Origin: Liolophura sinensis
Lineage: Eukaryota; Mollusca; Polyplacophora; Chitonida; Chitonidae
DNA length: 64,000 nt
Direction: 5' to 3'
Assembly: GCF_032854445.1 (NCBI RefSeq)
Contig: NC_088298.1
Span: 4,028,160 to 4,092,159 of the forward strand
Shown: positions 1 through 9,944 of the stretch, one piece after another
Numbering within the stretch: the first letter of the stretch is position 1
How the letters are laid out: each line of letters begins with the position of its first letter
Notes under the pieces: model-generated
Seen by the model: only the letters and a program-made list of their open reading frames with translations
Databases searched by the model: none
Told to the model about the DNA's origin: nothing
Position numbers and translations under genes: made by a program

Positions 1-210
1 ATTTTATCCTATTTCCTGACGAAAGTGCTACGCGACCGCGAAGCGTAGAATCTAATGCGTGCGTTTTCAGGTGCAGCTTTAGTCGATAGAATGTAGATAT
101 AGAAGGTATTGATTGGTTATATACGCCTTGTTAAAACCGGTAAATATATAGAATAGAAATACAGTGAATATTGATTATGCAAATGTCCCGAATATGTTAA
201 TCATAGTAAT
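1..210. other. Intergenic, nothing recognised
   Basis: AT-rich sequence without a repeat, RNA gene or credible reading frame that I can identify. Confidence 0.5.
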
Positions 211-310
211 TATGGGTAGGTCCTCAGTGGCTGATTCACATAAAATGTTGTTCTCATGGCAGATGTCTGATCAAAGAGGTCGCAGGTTCGAATCCAGCTC
301 TTGGTGGGTC
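211..310 (+). repeat. tRNA-like head of a degenerate SINE
   Basis: A segment reading like a degenerate tRNA: CTCAGTGGCTGATTC near the start resembles a pol III A box and GGTTCGAATCC (about 286-296) is a perfect B box. No acceptor stem or CCA-side pairing closes it, so it is a SINE head rather than a functional tRNA gene. No clear tail follows. Confidence 0.55.
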
Positions 311-337
311 AGATAAGGCTTTAAATCAGGAAATTTA

Positions 338-520
338 TCAGAATATGCGTTGAAACAGACATTCCTATAGGCCTACCAGTCATCAACCAAAATGGACGTT
401 CCAGGTCAATAATCGCAAGACCAATTCCCAGCACGACGTTTAACACAAACCACCAACGTATGCTCAACAAAAATATGAACGCACGAAGCAATTTTATATC
501 ACTTTCTCTCAATACTAAAT
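338..520 (+). repeat. Solitary half of TIR-D element
   Basis: It matches the inner two thirds of the right inverted terminus of the element at 5796-7087. Shared stretches include GCGTTGAAACAGACATTC, CAGTCATCAACCAA and TTCCAGGTCAATAATCGCAA. The match fades near 500 and no opposite-strand partner is nearby, so this is a truncated or solo terminus. Confidence 0.65.
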
Positions 521-1830
521 AACTTGTTGTCTCAACAATTAGGGCAAGTATTCAACATCAGTTGTGGTTTCAATTTCCACCAGATTTTCACATTTTATGG
601 CAATAATATAGGAGCGATAGCAGCGTGAAAACATTGTGGACGGTAATCCTAGTTCATAGCATTCAGTGCCGTGTCCACCAGTAACATCAAGAGCGTGTAC
701 TGTGACACGTTATTTATTGCTGAGAGAAAACAATGTAAAATTGCTTGCGTTTATATTTTTGTTGAGAATATTCTGAGAAACCTAGCGAATGTGGGCGATG
801 TATAGGAGTCCTGTTTCCTCCAACCATAAACCTTTATGGCTAACTGTGTTTTGCTGGACCATTCTGGATAACGGCATTAAACACTAATCAAGTAAAGAAG
901 TAAATATAGCACTATGATTTAATTTCAGATCGAAGTAGGCCAATAATATCTAAAGAATCTTGAACAATTGCCAGATGTTGAATTATCAGTAAAAATGAAA
1001 CAAAATAAAGAAAAACATTGGGACCACTATGTAGGAGAAACGTTAAGCGGTGTATGACGCACGTGGAAGATATTTTTTTAAAATAAATTTCTTAAGGCTA
1101 AATCAACCCTTGTTGACGCTGTAAGGCATGCAGCCATGTTGTGTAAATGTTTAAGGTGTGCCGTCTCTGTCCGATCGTCAACCAGACCCTTATCCCTCCA
1201 GCCTCAACCCCACCCTAGAAATTTTGTCCCGAGCAATCGGAACTTCAAAGTCCACGGGTCACACAACCGTGAAAAAGGCTTCATTTAATCGCATGGGCTT
1301 TATCTTTATTCGTCCTCAAAAGGGAGATGTCTCACTCTCTACACTAACGTCTCGGGGACAATTGACGGCCATTATGTGAAAAGCTAACACGGATAATGCA
1401 ACGCCACTTTCCGTAATTAATGAAGGACAATGGACACCGGGAAGATCTGAGCCAGTTCTCGAGCCAGGTTATTCTCACGGGACCGGAATGTGGAGCGTCC
1501 TCAAGACATTTGTAGTCTGATCGCGTCACTTCAAAGAAAATCGGATTCTAGACGGACTTAAGGAAACGTTCAATTGTCCGATGAGGCGAAAAGTGCTCAG
1601 CCAATTTTTCCCTCGGGATCGTCAGCAACGTCAACAAGTGCGTTAGGAGGACAGAGGGTCCTTTGTGCAAGTAAACCCTTGGTTAAGAAAAACCTGGCCA
1701 TACAAATATTTATCCTCTTGTAAGCTTCAACCAACCGATTTATTCCCTTTGTTTTATTTTTGTTCCATGTACTACACCGTAATCAAGAATAATTTACTGA
1801 CGGCACTCCTGCTTATGGGTGGAAGAAACC
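521..1830. other. Intergenic, nothing recognised
   Basis: Unique-looking AT-rich DNA. Frames here are under 75 codons and show no recognisable domain or splice context. Around 805-835 a short string (TTTCCTCCAACCATAAAC) resembles SINE bodies elsewhere in the window, but it is too short to call. Confidence 0.45.
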
Positions 1831-2010
1831 GAGTGGAGTTTGGAGAATACAGGAGGGAATCAAGGGGAAACTGAATGGAGTTTTGACAATACCGGATCGA
1901 ATCAAGAGGAAACAGAATGGAGTTTTAACAATACCGGATCGAATCAAGAGGAAACTGGATGGAGTTTGGACGGTACGGAATCGAATCAAGAGGAAACTGG
2001 ATGGAGCCTG
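1831..2010 (+). repeat. 42-bp minisatellite, about four units
   Basis: Units starting GAATGGAGTTTTGACAATAC recur at 1873, 1915 and 1957, exactly 42 bp apart, with degenerate copies on either side. Because 42 is a multiple of three, one forward frame (from 1819) stays open and reads as a 14-residue repeat of the form ETEWSFDNTGSNQE. No start context, splice signal or flanking domain supports translation, so I treat it as a minisatellite. Confidence 0.8.
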
Positions 2011-3135
2011 CGGGAAATCTAACTGAGCTCAGACAAAATTGGATGGAATCATGGAGGAAAATCGAGTACAGGCCGGAGAAAACTCAGTGGAATCCGAGGA
2101 AATCCGACGGAGTTCGAAAGAAACCGGATGGATCTAGCCCTATACATTCGTGTACTAGCCATCATTCTTATACCTCAGGCTAACATAATCTAGAAGAGAG
2201 TGGATGATTTCCACAGGAAACCGGATGGCCGTTCCGTTGTTACTAAAGCTGAAATCCCGACCTCGTTGGAAAAGGTCTGGTGCATGGTTAAAATTATGAA
2301 TTGATGTTCACCTCATTATGTGATGTGGCATGGATCAAATAGAGTATCTACCTTCTCCGTAGCATTGGAAATATACTCTTTGTTTTAAATCCTATTGAAC
2401 CGTTGTGTGCTTCTCACAGATGCGATTTTCCGATATCATTTCGAAGCGGAGGCTTCCCCTTACCCAGTGGTACCGGTACCGAACCATGCAGTACTGTTCA
2501 GTGGGTTGAAAAACTGGATAGTATATCGAGCAGCAGCTACCCAGGTCTCCTGAAGAAATGAGTATCTTTTTTCGAGCAATGGCGGCTCGGGTCTAAGCTG
2601 GACTGAAACTTGCTTTCTTGTATTACATGTACACGAGTACACTTAGTACGTTACCAGTTTGCCCATCACAAGTTGTCATGACAAAGGCAGGAATGAACAG
2701 ACAACACGGTTTGGACCCGAATTGTTTTAGGCCGGAAGGTTCCCCATGTAAAGTTCGAATCATTTAAACTTGCTCTAACTTTTTTGATTCAAGACGTCTT
2801 AATGTATTCATGGGAGAGGAAGTACTCACTGCGGTGCCCCACATTTAGGTTTTTGTAGCTTTTTAGCTTTCTTCCAGATTCCAGTTCTCACGTAGATGAA
2901 AACCTTTTCACCTGGATTCCCAGGTAAAACCTATTCACCTCCATGGAAGCCCAGGTGAAACTGTTTCACTTCAGTTATGATCAAGATGAAAGTTCCACGC
3001 AAGCAAATCGTACATTTTCACCTTTGTGAGAACTGTTTACAGCCAAATGGCAACTGCAGCGACCAGGCAACACCACCGACCTTTGGCAAGTATACAGACG
3101 AACTTTATTCCGCTTCACCGTGGTGTAGATATAGG
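2011..3135. other. Intergenic, nothing firm
   Basis: No gene or element recognised. At 2890-3020 a few imperfect copies of TTCACCTGGATTCCCAGG-like sequence form a small local duplication. Confidence 0.45.
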
Positions 3136-3149
3136 CAAGTGGACTTCAT

Positions 3150-3415
3150 TTATTTTATTTATTTATTTGAATGGTGTTTTACGCCGTACTCAAGAATATT
3201 TCACTTATACGACGGCGGCCAGCATTAGGGTGGGAGGAAACCGGGCAGAGCCCGGGGAAAACCCACGACCATCCGCAGGCTGCTGGCAGACCTTCCCACA
3301 TACTGCCGGAGAGGAAGCCAGCGTGAGCTGGACTTGAACTCACAGCGACCACATTGGTGAGATCTGGGTCCTTACGCTGCGCTAGCGCGCTAACCGATCG
3401 AGCCACGCAGGCCCC
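3150..3415 (-). mobile_element. SINE-A copy, full length
   Basis: The minus-strand copy runs from a tRNA-like head (about 3415 leftwards; A-box region GGCTCGATCGGTTAGCGCGC, B box GAGTTCAAGTCC) through the conserved body to an ATTT-rich tail at 3150. A 14-bp target-site duplication flanks it: CAAGTGGACTTCAT at 3136-3149 and CAAGTGGTCTTCAT at 3416-3429, one mismatch. The tRNA head with A and B boxes implies pol III transcription, and the tail and duplication imply LINE-mediated retrotransposition. Confidence 0.93.
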
Positions 3416-3549
3416 CAAGTGGTCTTCATAGGCAAGGAAAACACTAAAGTCAAGTATATGTCAGATGAAAGATCACTGAACACTGTGCATAAAAATAGTT
3501 GGATTTTTTTTTTTAGCATTTTGCGAAAGAGTAAAATACACTTGAAACT

Positions 3550-3815
3550 GGGGGCTTGGGGACTCAGTTGGTTAGCGCGCTAGCGCAGCGTTGTGATCCA
3601 GGAGTCTCTCACCAATGCGGTCGCTGTGAGTTCAAGTCCAGCTCATGCTGGCTTCCTCTCCGGCCGTACGTGGGAAGGTTTGTCAGCAACCTGCGGATGG
3701 TCGTGGGTTTCCCCAGGACTGTGCCCGTTTTCCACCCACCATAATGCTGGCCGCCGTCGTATGAGTGAAATATTCTTGAGTACAGCGTAAAATACCAATG
3801 AAATGAAATGAAATG
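3550..3815 (+). mobile_element. SINE-A copy, full length, opposite orientation
   Basis: The head begins GGGGGCTTGGGGACTCAGTT, the B box is GAGTTCAAGTCC, and the body contains CCACCATAATGCTGGCCGCC and AGTGAAATATTCTTGAGTAC. The tail is (AAATG)n instead of the usual (AAAT)n. A perfect 16-bp target-site duplication AAATACACTTGAAACT occurs at 3534-3549 and 3816-3831. It lies 134 bp from the previous copy in inverted orientation. Confidence 0.95.
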
Positions 3816-3831
3816 AAATACACTTGAAACT

Positions 3832-4243
3832 TTGTATTCTACGGTGGTCTTTTGTCACCAATGGACCTGTGACGTTACATCAGGTTCTTGCCACTTGACA
3901 TGCGCAGAATATTCTCATTCTCAATGCATAAACATATAGATTTAAAATGCATTCGCCTAATTGACGTTCAAATGAACTATTTCACGCCAAAAATATAAAC
4001 GTGACGTCACTGATATCTTCAGGGTCACTACAGACCACCATAGAATCTGATGTTTTAAAACCATTTTACTCGGTTGGATAAATTCTCAAAAAATAAGTCA
4101 AACTATTTTCCTGGACAGTGTTCATTCAATGGTCTTTAATCTGATATATACCTCATTTTAGTGTTTTCTTTGCCTTTAACAAGGATTAGACTGTGCTAAA
4201 GGCCCCACGAACATAATCGACCGCTTAATGTCGAAAAAAGGGC
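3832..4243. other. Intergenic, nothing recognised
   Basis: No repeat, RNA gene or credible frame seen. Confidence 0.45.
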
Positions 4244-4400
4244 CACGGATGGGCATAAGACTGGATAGGCATAAAGCTGGATGTGCATAAGACTGGATAG
4301 GCATAAAGCTGGATGCGCATAAGACTGGATAGGCATAAAGCTGGATGCGCATAAGACTGGATAGGCATAAAGCTGGATGGGCCTAAGAATGGATGGGCAT
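4244..4400 (+). repeat. 32-bp minisatellite built from two 16-bp halves
   Basis: CTGGATAGGCATAAAGCTGG recurs at 4261, 4293, 4325 and 4357, exactly 32 bp apart. Each unit splits into two related 16-mers, ATAAGACTGGATAGGC and ATAAAGCTGGATGCGC, so the array looks like an amplified dimer. The minus-strand frame across it is open only because of the repetition. Confidence 0.88.
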
Positions 4401-4429
4401 ATTATACAAATAATGTAAGACTGCAGCAT

Positions 4430-4730
4430 GGAAAGTAACGCTAGAACAGCGACGACAGTGTGGTGGTTAAAGGTCGCACCTAACCGGTGAAGTGCGGTCT
4501 CTTGTAAGTTTACCTCAGTTAGGGTTTTATTCCAGCTGTTCATGTGAACGTTTAAACAGTAGCGAATTACACGCACCATGACTTAACCAGAATTAGGTAA
4601 AAAAACGAGTTACATTAGTGCTTTTAAAGACCAATTTATTGACGTGTATTGATCAAAATGCTGTATTGACATCATATTTAATAAACAGTAATATGCATGA
4701 AATCGATCAAAAGGGGTCACGTGGGACCAC
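4430..4730 (+). repeat. Dispersed repeat DR-G, copy 1
   Basis: It aligns with copies near 9945, 20743 and (reverse) 44775. Shared strings include TTTACCTCAGTTAGGGTTTT, TTCATGTGAACGTTTAAAC, AGCGAATTACAC, CAATTTATTGACGTG and TCAAAATGCTGT. No coding capacity, tRNA boxes or terminal repeats are visible. The class is unknown; it may be a piece of a larger element. Confidence 0.7.
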
Positions 4731-5795
4731 AACATGTACAGTTGTGCGTTTTTACGCTCGAGGAGAAAACACAGAAATACTCGAACCAAAGGCTCCAAGA
4801 CAGTCACAGAACTAAATGTGTCAGCTCTTAACTTAATTCTCCATCCCCACCCAGCTCCCATTGTCAGGATGAACGGGGCTAAGAGTAAACAAATCTACTG
4901 CCGTGAACTTTCTTTCACGAATACGATATAATTGCATCAGCCACAATCGCACAACATCTAGTTCCCAAAAAAGCCGCTACGGGTTATGCCGCCCTGTCTT
5001 TGTAAGCTAAATCCAATTTCCAGTCAAACCTTAATACACAGCTTGACTACACATCGAATCCTCAAATATTTACCTTAGGGGCCGTCGTAACATTTCACAT
5101 ATTCTCCTCGAGTGTGAACGCCTGGGGTTAATTATATAAACACAAGTCGTAACAGGATAATAACGTTCTGAGAAGGCATTCAAATTCCGTCCCTTTGTCG
5201 ATTGCTAATTTTCAGTCTTTCCGGGGACATTCTAATTGATTGGTTTAGCTAACAATCAGTCAGGGGCCATCCCAAAGTAACTTCTCGATTAGGCCGCACT
5301 ATACCAGCCTTAAACGCTAAAATCGGGTAAATTCCAGATGGTCCCTTTGTATGTAAACGAGTTACACTCGCCGGTCGGTAGTTCATCATACTCTCGCGGT
5401 AATCTCGTTCTTTTGAACCAAATCCCCGTTAATAACGTCTAATGTGTTTTGGCGAGATCTCGTTATTGAACGAGAGCTTGAGGAAACACTTCATTAGGCC
5501 GCGACAGAGTAAAATGATTTATTCTCATAGCGGTAAATCTGTATTGATTTTGCGAGCATATTGCTTGGTAATAGACACCCATAAGACCATTGTCGACCGC
5601 TTTGATGTCACCGCTGCATGGAATTAGACAAAAGGAGAGAAAACAACACATCCGGACATCGTATATGAGCAAAACTTGACTATAGCATACGTGCAAATTT
5701 AGATTTTCTTACAGTTCACTGGCTTTTATTTAATGTCGTGTTCGGACATTTGTCTTCATCAACAAGCGTAGCTGTGTGAAGGCATGGTATTCTGG
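4731..5795. other. Intergenic, nothing recognised
   Basis: Unique AT-rich DNA. Frames up to 83 codons overlap on both strands with no recognisable domain. Confidence 0.45.
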
Positions 5796-6049
5796 CATGG
5801 TACACGATTTGAACACTGATTTCACTCGGTCGCCTAGAACATACCTTGCGTCTTTCCAGTATCATTCAAAAATAATGACTGCTTCTGTTTTTGCATGATT
5901 CCGTCCTATTTTCATACTTTACATACTGTCTTAGTTGTTTGGTGGTTTGTGTTATACGTCATTTCAGGGAATTGGCCTTGCCTTTTATTGACCTGGAACG
6001 TCGTTATTGGTTGACCACTGGAATTCGAATGTTTGTTTCGACGCATAAA
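5796..6049 (-). repeat. Left inverted terminus of TIR-D
   Basis: This is the inverted partner of 6832-7087 and includes CCTGGAACGTCGTTATTGG and GTGGTTTGTGTTATACGTC, both recurring in the solitary arms. Confidence 0.82.
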
Positions 6050-6051
6050 TC

Positions 6052-6300
6052 ATAAATATTTATTTATTTTTTGGATTTGTTTTGTACGCTGTACTCAATA
6101 TTTCACTTATATGACATCGGCTATAATTATGGTGGAAGGAAACTGGACAGAGCCCGGAGGAAACCCACGACCATCCGCAGGTTGCTGCAGACCTTCAAAC
6201 ATACGACTGAAAGGGAAGTCAATATGGGGTGAACTTGAACTCACAGTGACAACATTGGTGAGAGGCCGCAGAGTCATTGTGATGCGGAAGAACGCCATCT
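6052..6300 (-). mobile_element. SINE-A copy, old and diverged, inside TIR-D
   Basis: An ATTTATTTATT tail at 6055 leads into TGTACGCTGTACTCAATATTTC and the body (GGAGGAAACCCACGACCATC). The head side is heavily mutated (AACTTGAACTCACAGTGAC). It starts almost exactly where the left TIR-D arm ends. Confidence 0.82.
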
Positions 6301-6454
6301 ATACTCGGTGAAGGAGGGCTAAAATTTTGTTCTACCACGGGTTCAAATTAACATTTTCTGCATCACACCGACTTTCATTTAAGGAAGATTTCTCATTGGA
6401 AACACAATGGGGTCCAGTTTTGGCCGTTTCGGCTACGGATTTATGTGAATAGGT

Positions 6455-6580
6455 TTGTCATGTACCCGCCGAAGGTCGGTGGTTATTACCGGTTTCCTCC
6501 ATCCATAAGCTTGACGCCGTCACACAGATGTAAAATTCCTAAGCACGACGTTAGACTTAATCAATCAATCAGTCAATCAG
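6455..6580 (+). repeat. SINE tail fragment inside TIR-D
   Basis: CCGGTTTCCTCCATCCATAA followed by a degenerate ACGACGTTAGAC and a (AATC)n tail resembles the 3' half of a SINE-A relative. Confidence 0.5.
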
Positions 6581-6831
6581 TTGATCATCGGAAACATGAA
6601 AATACACAGTTTCTGTGCTGTGGCATTCAAAAATAGGAACGATCCTACTGCCTTCGTTGAGGTCCCCTCACCCGGCTAACATTTTACACGACGATCTTGT
6701 TTTCTCAAGAAGGCCGCTTTTATTTCTGACGAGGAGTTATTTCTGGTGTTCCATTTTGCCAAATTTGAATCGCAAGAATGTTGGATTTATTCGTGAAATC
6801 CAGACGTACACTGATAGCAGCGCATCCATTG

Positions 6832-7087
6832 AAATGAATTTATGCGTCGAAACACACATTCGTTTACCAACCCTCAACCACTAACCACGTTCCAGGTCAA
6901 TAATCGCAAGGCCAATTCCTAAAACATCTAACACAAACCACCAAAGAACTAGAAAAGTGCATAAAGTACGAAAATAGAACGGAATCATGCGAAGAGAAGC
7001 AGTCAACAGTTTTCAATGATGTAGGAAAGACACTAGGTTTGTTCTAGGCGACTGAGTGAAATCAGTGTTCAAATCGTGTACCAAGCT
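6832..7087 (+). repeat. Right inverted terminus of TIR-D
   Basis: This is the inverted partner of 5796-6049. It runs from TATGCGTCGAAACACACATT to GTTCAAATCGTGTACC. Confidence 0.82.
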
Positions 7088-7244
7088 TCAAAAATATGTT
7101 ATCAATAACAAAATATGTATCTCAGTTGTACTTTGATTGCAACTGTTCATATATCCAACATGGCGATCTTACTCAACTCATAACTCTTTCTGTTTCGATG
7201 GCAACCCGCGGGAACTGTAGTCAATTAAGCGACCTCATAAATAT

Positions 7245-7420
7245 GACTGACTAACTGATTGATTGATGGAGCAGTTTTGTTCAACGTCATACTCATGAAA
7301 TGAAATTTGTATCATGACGACCATTTTTTTTTTATGGATGGAAGAAACGGAAATGCCCGGGACAAAGCACTGACCTGTAGCAAGCTACTGACAAACTACC
7401 CCAAACGTGATGTACAGATC
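7245..7420 (-). repeat. Degenerate SINE-A relative
   Basis: The tail side ATTGATTGATGGAGCAGTTT leads to GTTCAACGTCATACTC, then GAAGAAACGGAAATGCCCGG and CAAGCTACTGACAAACT. The latter strings are shared with other diverged SINEs in the window (for example 35174-35400). Confidence 0.5.
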
Positions 7421-8125
7421 TGCTCTCCTTATTGGTAGAAAGAAAATGGCCCTCAACGAACATAAGGCAGCAAAGAAACGCCAGCAAGAGTTCTTACACG
7501 ATTTGTCCCTCTCCTGCATGTTTTCATACCCTTGATACGTGTATAACGTTCTAACTGATTATTCTTATCGAAATAGTAATAATATAAAAGCTTCGGGAAA
7601 AAATTACTTTTTTTATCCTTTTTTCCAGACGACTCGGCTCCGGTAAAGCACAAGATCCCAGACAGCTAAATACCTTTCGGTGAATTTATTTCCGGTACCG
7701 CATGCTCGTACATATATAGACATCTGCAGTCACGAAATTGATATTTCGGAACATTATCAGACCTTCATGAGAGGGGATAATTACACTTCTGTTCTTCTGT
7801 TTTTTTTGTCGCCTCCTCGCTGCCAGCTACAAACGTGACATTATAAGAAGGAAGCCTTATGTGTGCTCACCTTTCTGGGGTTTCGGATAAGTCATCCGGT
7901 TTTGATGGACTTACGTAAAAAGTTTTGTCAAAGCGAGCACGGAATGCCGGTGGGTGTCTGCTAGCCGAAGATAAGGCTTCATAAGGACATATAACAACAT
8001 GAATTAGGAGTGATCTTATTTCCTGTAATCACAGAAAAAGGGCTAGGCCGAATATGTAGTGGGTTGGAATTATCTACCCGAATATGTCGGAACCGGAGAT
8101 TAATTTATTTTTGAGACGAAGTAGT
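7421..8125. other. Intergenic, nothing recognised
   Basis: No supported feature. Confidence 0.45.
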
Positions 8126-8129
8126 AGTT

Positions 8130-8515
8130 TATGTTGTTCATTAATCGAAACAGACATTCGTGTATCAGCCATCAACCAAAATAGGCACATTCGTGTATCA
8201 GTCATCAACCAAGATAGGCGCATTCGTGTATCAGTCATCAACCAAGACAGGCGCATTCGTGTATCAGTCATCAATCAAGATAGGCGCATTCGTGTATCAG
8301 TCATCAACCAAGATAGGCGTTTCAGGCCAATAATCGCAAGGTTTAACCCCAAAACGACGTATAAAACAAACCAAAGAAGTAAGAAAGTATACAATGTACG
8401 AAATTACGACCGAATCATACAAAGAAAGCACTCAACAGTTTTCAGTGGTGATGGAAAGGCGCAAGGCATGTTGGCGAATGAGTGAAATCAGTATTTAAAT
8501 TCTGTACTGTGCTAG
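8130..8515 (+). repeat. TIR-D arm containing a 33-bp minisatellite
   Basis: The arm matches 6832-7087 from AATCGAAACAGACATTCGTG to TGAGTGAAATCAGTATTTAA. Between 8153 and 8320 the segment CATTCGTGTATCAGTCATCA plus ACCAAGATAGGCG is repeated five times with a 33-bp period. The other arms carry that motif only once, so the expansion arose inside this copy. The forward frame through it gives an 11-residue repeat (RRIRVSVINQD) that is a by-product of 33 being divisible by three. Confidence 0.85.
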
Positions 8516-8516
8516 T

Positions 8517-8706
8517 ATATATGTATTTATTTATTTGACTGGTGTTTTACGCCATACTCAAGAATAATTCACCTATACGACGGTGGGCAACATTATGGTG
8601 GGAGGAAACCGGGCACAGCCCGGGGGAAACCCACGACCATCCACAGGCTGCTGGCCCACGTACGGCCGGATAAGAAGTCAGCATCAGCTGGACTTGATTT
8701 CACAGC
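8517..8706 (-). mobile_element. SINE-A copy, head missing
   Basis: The tail ATTTATTTATTTGACTGGTG and body (ACCCACGACCATCCACAGGC) are present. Similarity stops just after CAGCTGGACTTGATTTCACA, so the tRNA-like 5' end is truncated. It abuts the preceding TIR-D arm. Confidence 0.88.
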
Positions 8707-9254
8707 CATTTCTGATCTATGTCAAAGTATAAAACCTCGTCAGTGTGATTAGTTTTTGAATAATAAGTTGAAATTTGGACATCTTTGCTTGGAGATAACA
8801 TCTGTCTGATTTTACAAAGCCAGTACTGAGTTAAGTCACAATCTGAAATGATTTAAACGTTTTTATTTTTTAAGATATAGTAGTTAAAAGTAGGAACGGG
8901 TGTTATATACGAAGACAAATTCATAGTCCTGAATTGATGTCTTAGCTGCTTTGAGCAAATCATCAGAACACTCTTTAGTCATGTGAATAGATTACTGGAG
9001 GTGAAAACAAACCGAATTTCACCCTGGCGAGATAGGCCATGAATAAAATTTAAGCATGAATGATGAAAATATAGCTTTTAGGTTAGAATTTTTTTCTGGA
9101 CAATGAGAATGTGCCTAACTTTCAAAGTGATAGTTTCATTGCCCTATTGTTCTTAAATCTCGACAAAAAGCAGCATTTCGGCCATTTAGCTCCATGTTAT
9201 TTATCACTGACTAGTCCTTGGGAGGAACCCGGATGCTCAAAGCTATGAATACAT
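8707..9254. other. Intergenic, nothing recognised
   Basis: AT-rich unique DNA. Confidence 0.45.
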
Positions 9255-9330
9255 CAACATTTGGACCACCTATCAACATTTGGGCCACCTATCAACATTT
9301 GGACCACCTATCAACATTTGGACCACCTAT
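9255..9330 (+). repeat. 19-bp minisatellite, four units
   Basis: CAACATTTGGACCACCTAT is repeated four times without gaps (one G/A variant in unit two). Confidence 0.95.
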
Positions 9331-9689
9331 ATGCCCACAAATTGAGTTTTAACTTCTAACTTACGTGAAACATTGCTTAATGGAATCAGTACCAGAAAAC
9401 CAAGGACTGTATTTGTCGTTTCTTCAAAACACAGTGGATCCTTCCTTGGATTAAAATTTGAGACTATATTGTATAAAGGAGCATCGTTGTTCGTCGACGC
9501 AAAATTTCATTTTTCCATATCTCTTTTGTTTATGTTAATTTTTTTGGTGTGTTAAGCATTGTTACAGACTATCTCACACGTTTTACAGCTGTCTTCCCTC
9601 AATATGGAAACATCCCAAAGTCTTTTCATGTGAAATCGCGAAACTGGCGAGAAACGGCGATCCATACATAAACAACAGAATGTAACCAA
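9331..9689. other. Intergenic, nothing recognised
   Basis: No supported feature. Confidence 0.45.
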
Positions 9690-9865
9690 TGATTTATTTA
9701 TTATTTCTACTTGGGTTTTATGCAGTGTTCAGGAGTACTTTATGTACTTTATTACTTGCTGGAAGAAATCGCCTCGCCATGTCTGATGACAAACACATCT
9801 CCTGACTCAAAAAGCGAAAGGCTGATTCGAACTCGTGACCTCGTTGATCGCAGGCTACTTATCTT
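9690..9865 (-). repeat. Diverged tRNA-derived SINE
   Basis: The ATTTATTTATTATT tail at 9691 is followed by GGGTTTTATGCAGTGTTCAGG, and a reversed B box (GATTCGAACTCGTGACC) lies near 9822-9840. The layout is tail-body-head on the minus strand, as in SINE-A, but the body is clearly different. Confidence 0.6.
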
Positions 9866-9944
9866 CTGGGGGTCCAATTAGACAATTCATTCAGCGCGTG
9901 GTCCGTATAAATATTATTAAGACGCAGGACATAGAGAGAAAAAC

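Larger units (their letters stand above)
5796..7087. mobile_element. TIR-D: non-autonomous element with ~250-bp inverted ends
   Basis: The left arm (5796-6049) and the reverse complement of the right arm (6832-7087) align over their whole length, by eye about 80% or better. The outermost shared strings are GGTACACGATTTGAACACTG and TTTCACTCNGTCGCCTAGAAC, and the inner ends share GTTTCGACGCATAAAT. The interior carries no transposase frame, only SINE insertions, so the element is non-autonomous. No target-site duplication could be fixed, which leaves the superfamily open. Single arms of the same family lie at 338-520, 8130-8515 and 31562-31770. Confidence 0.82.
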
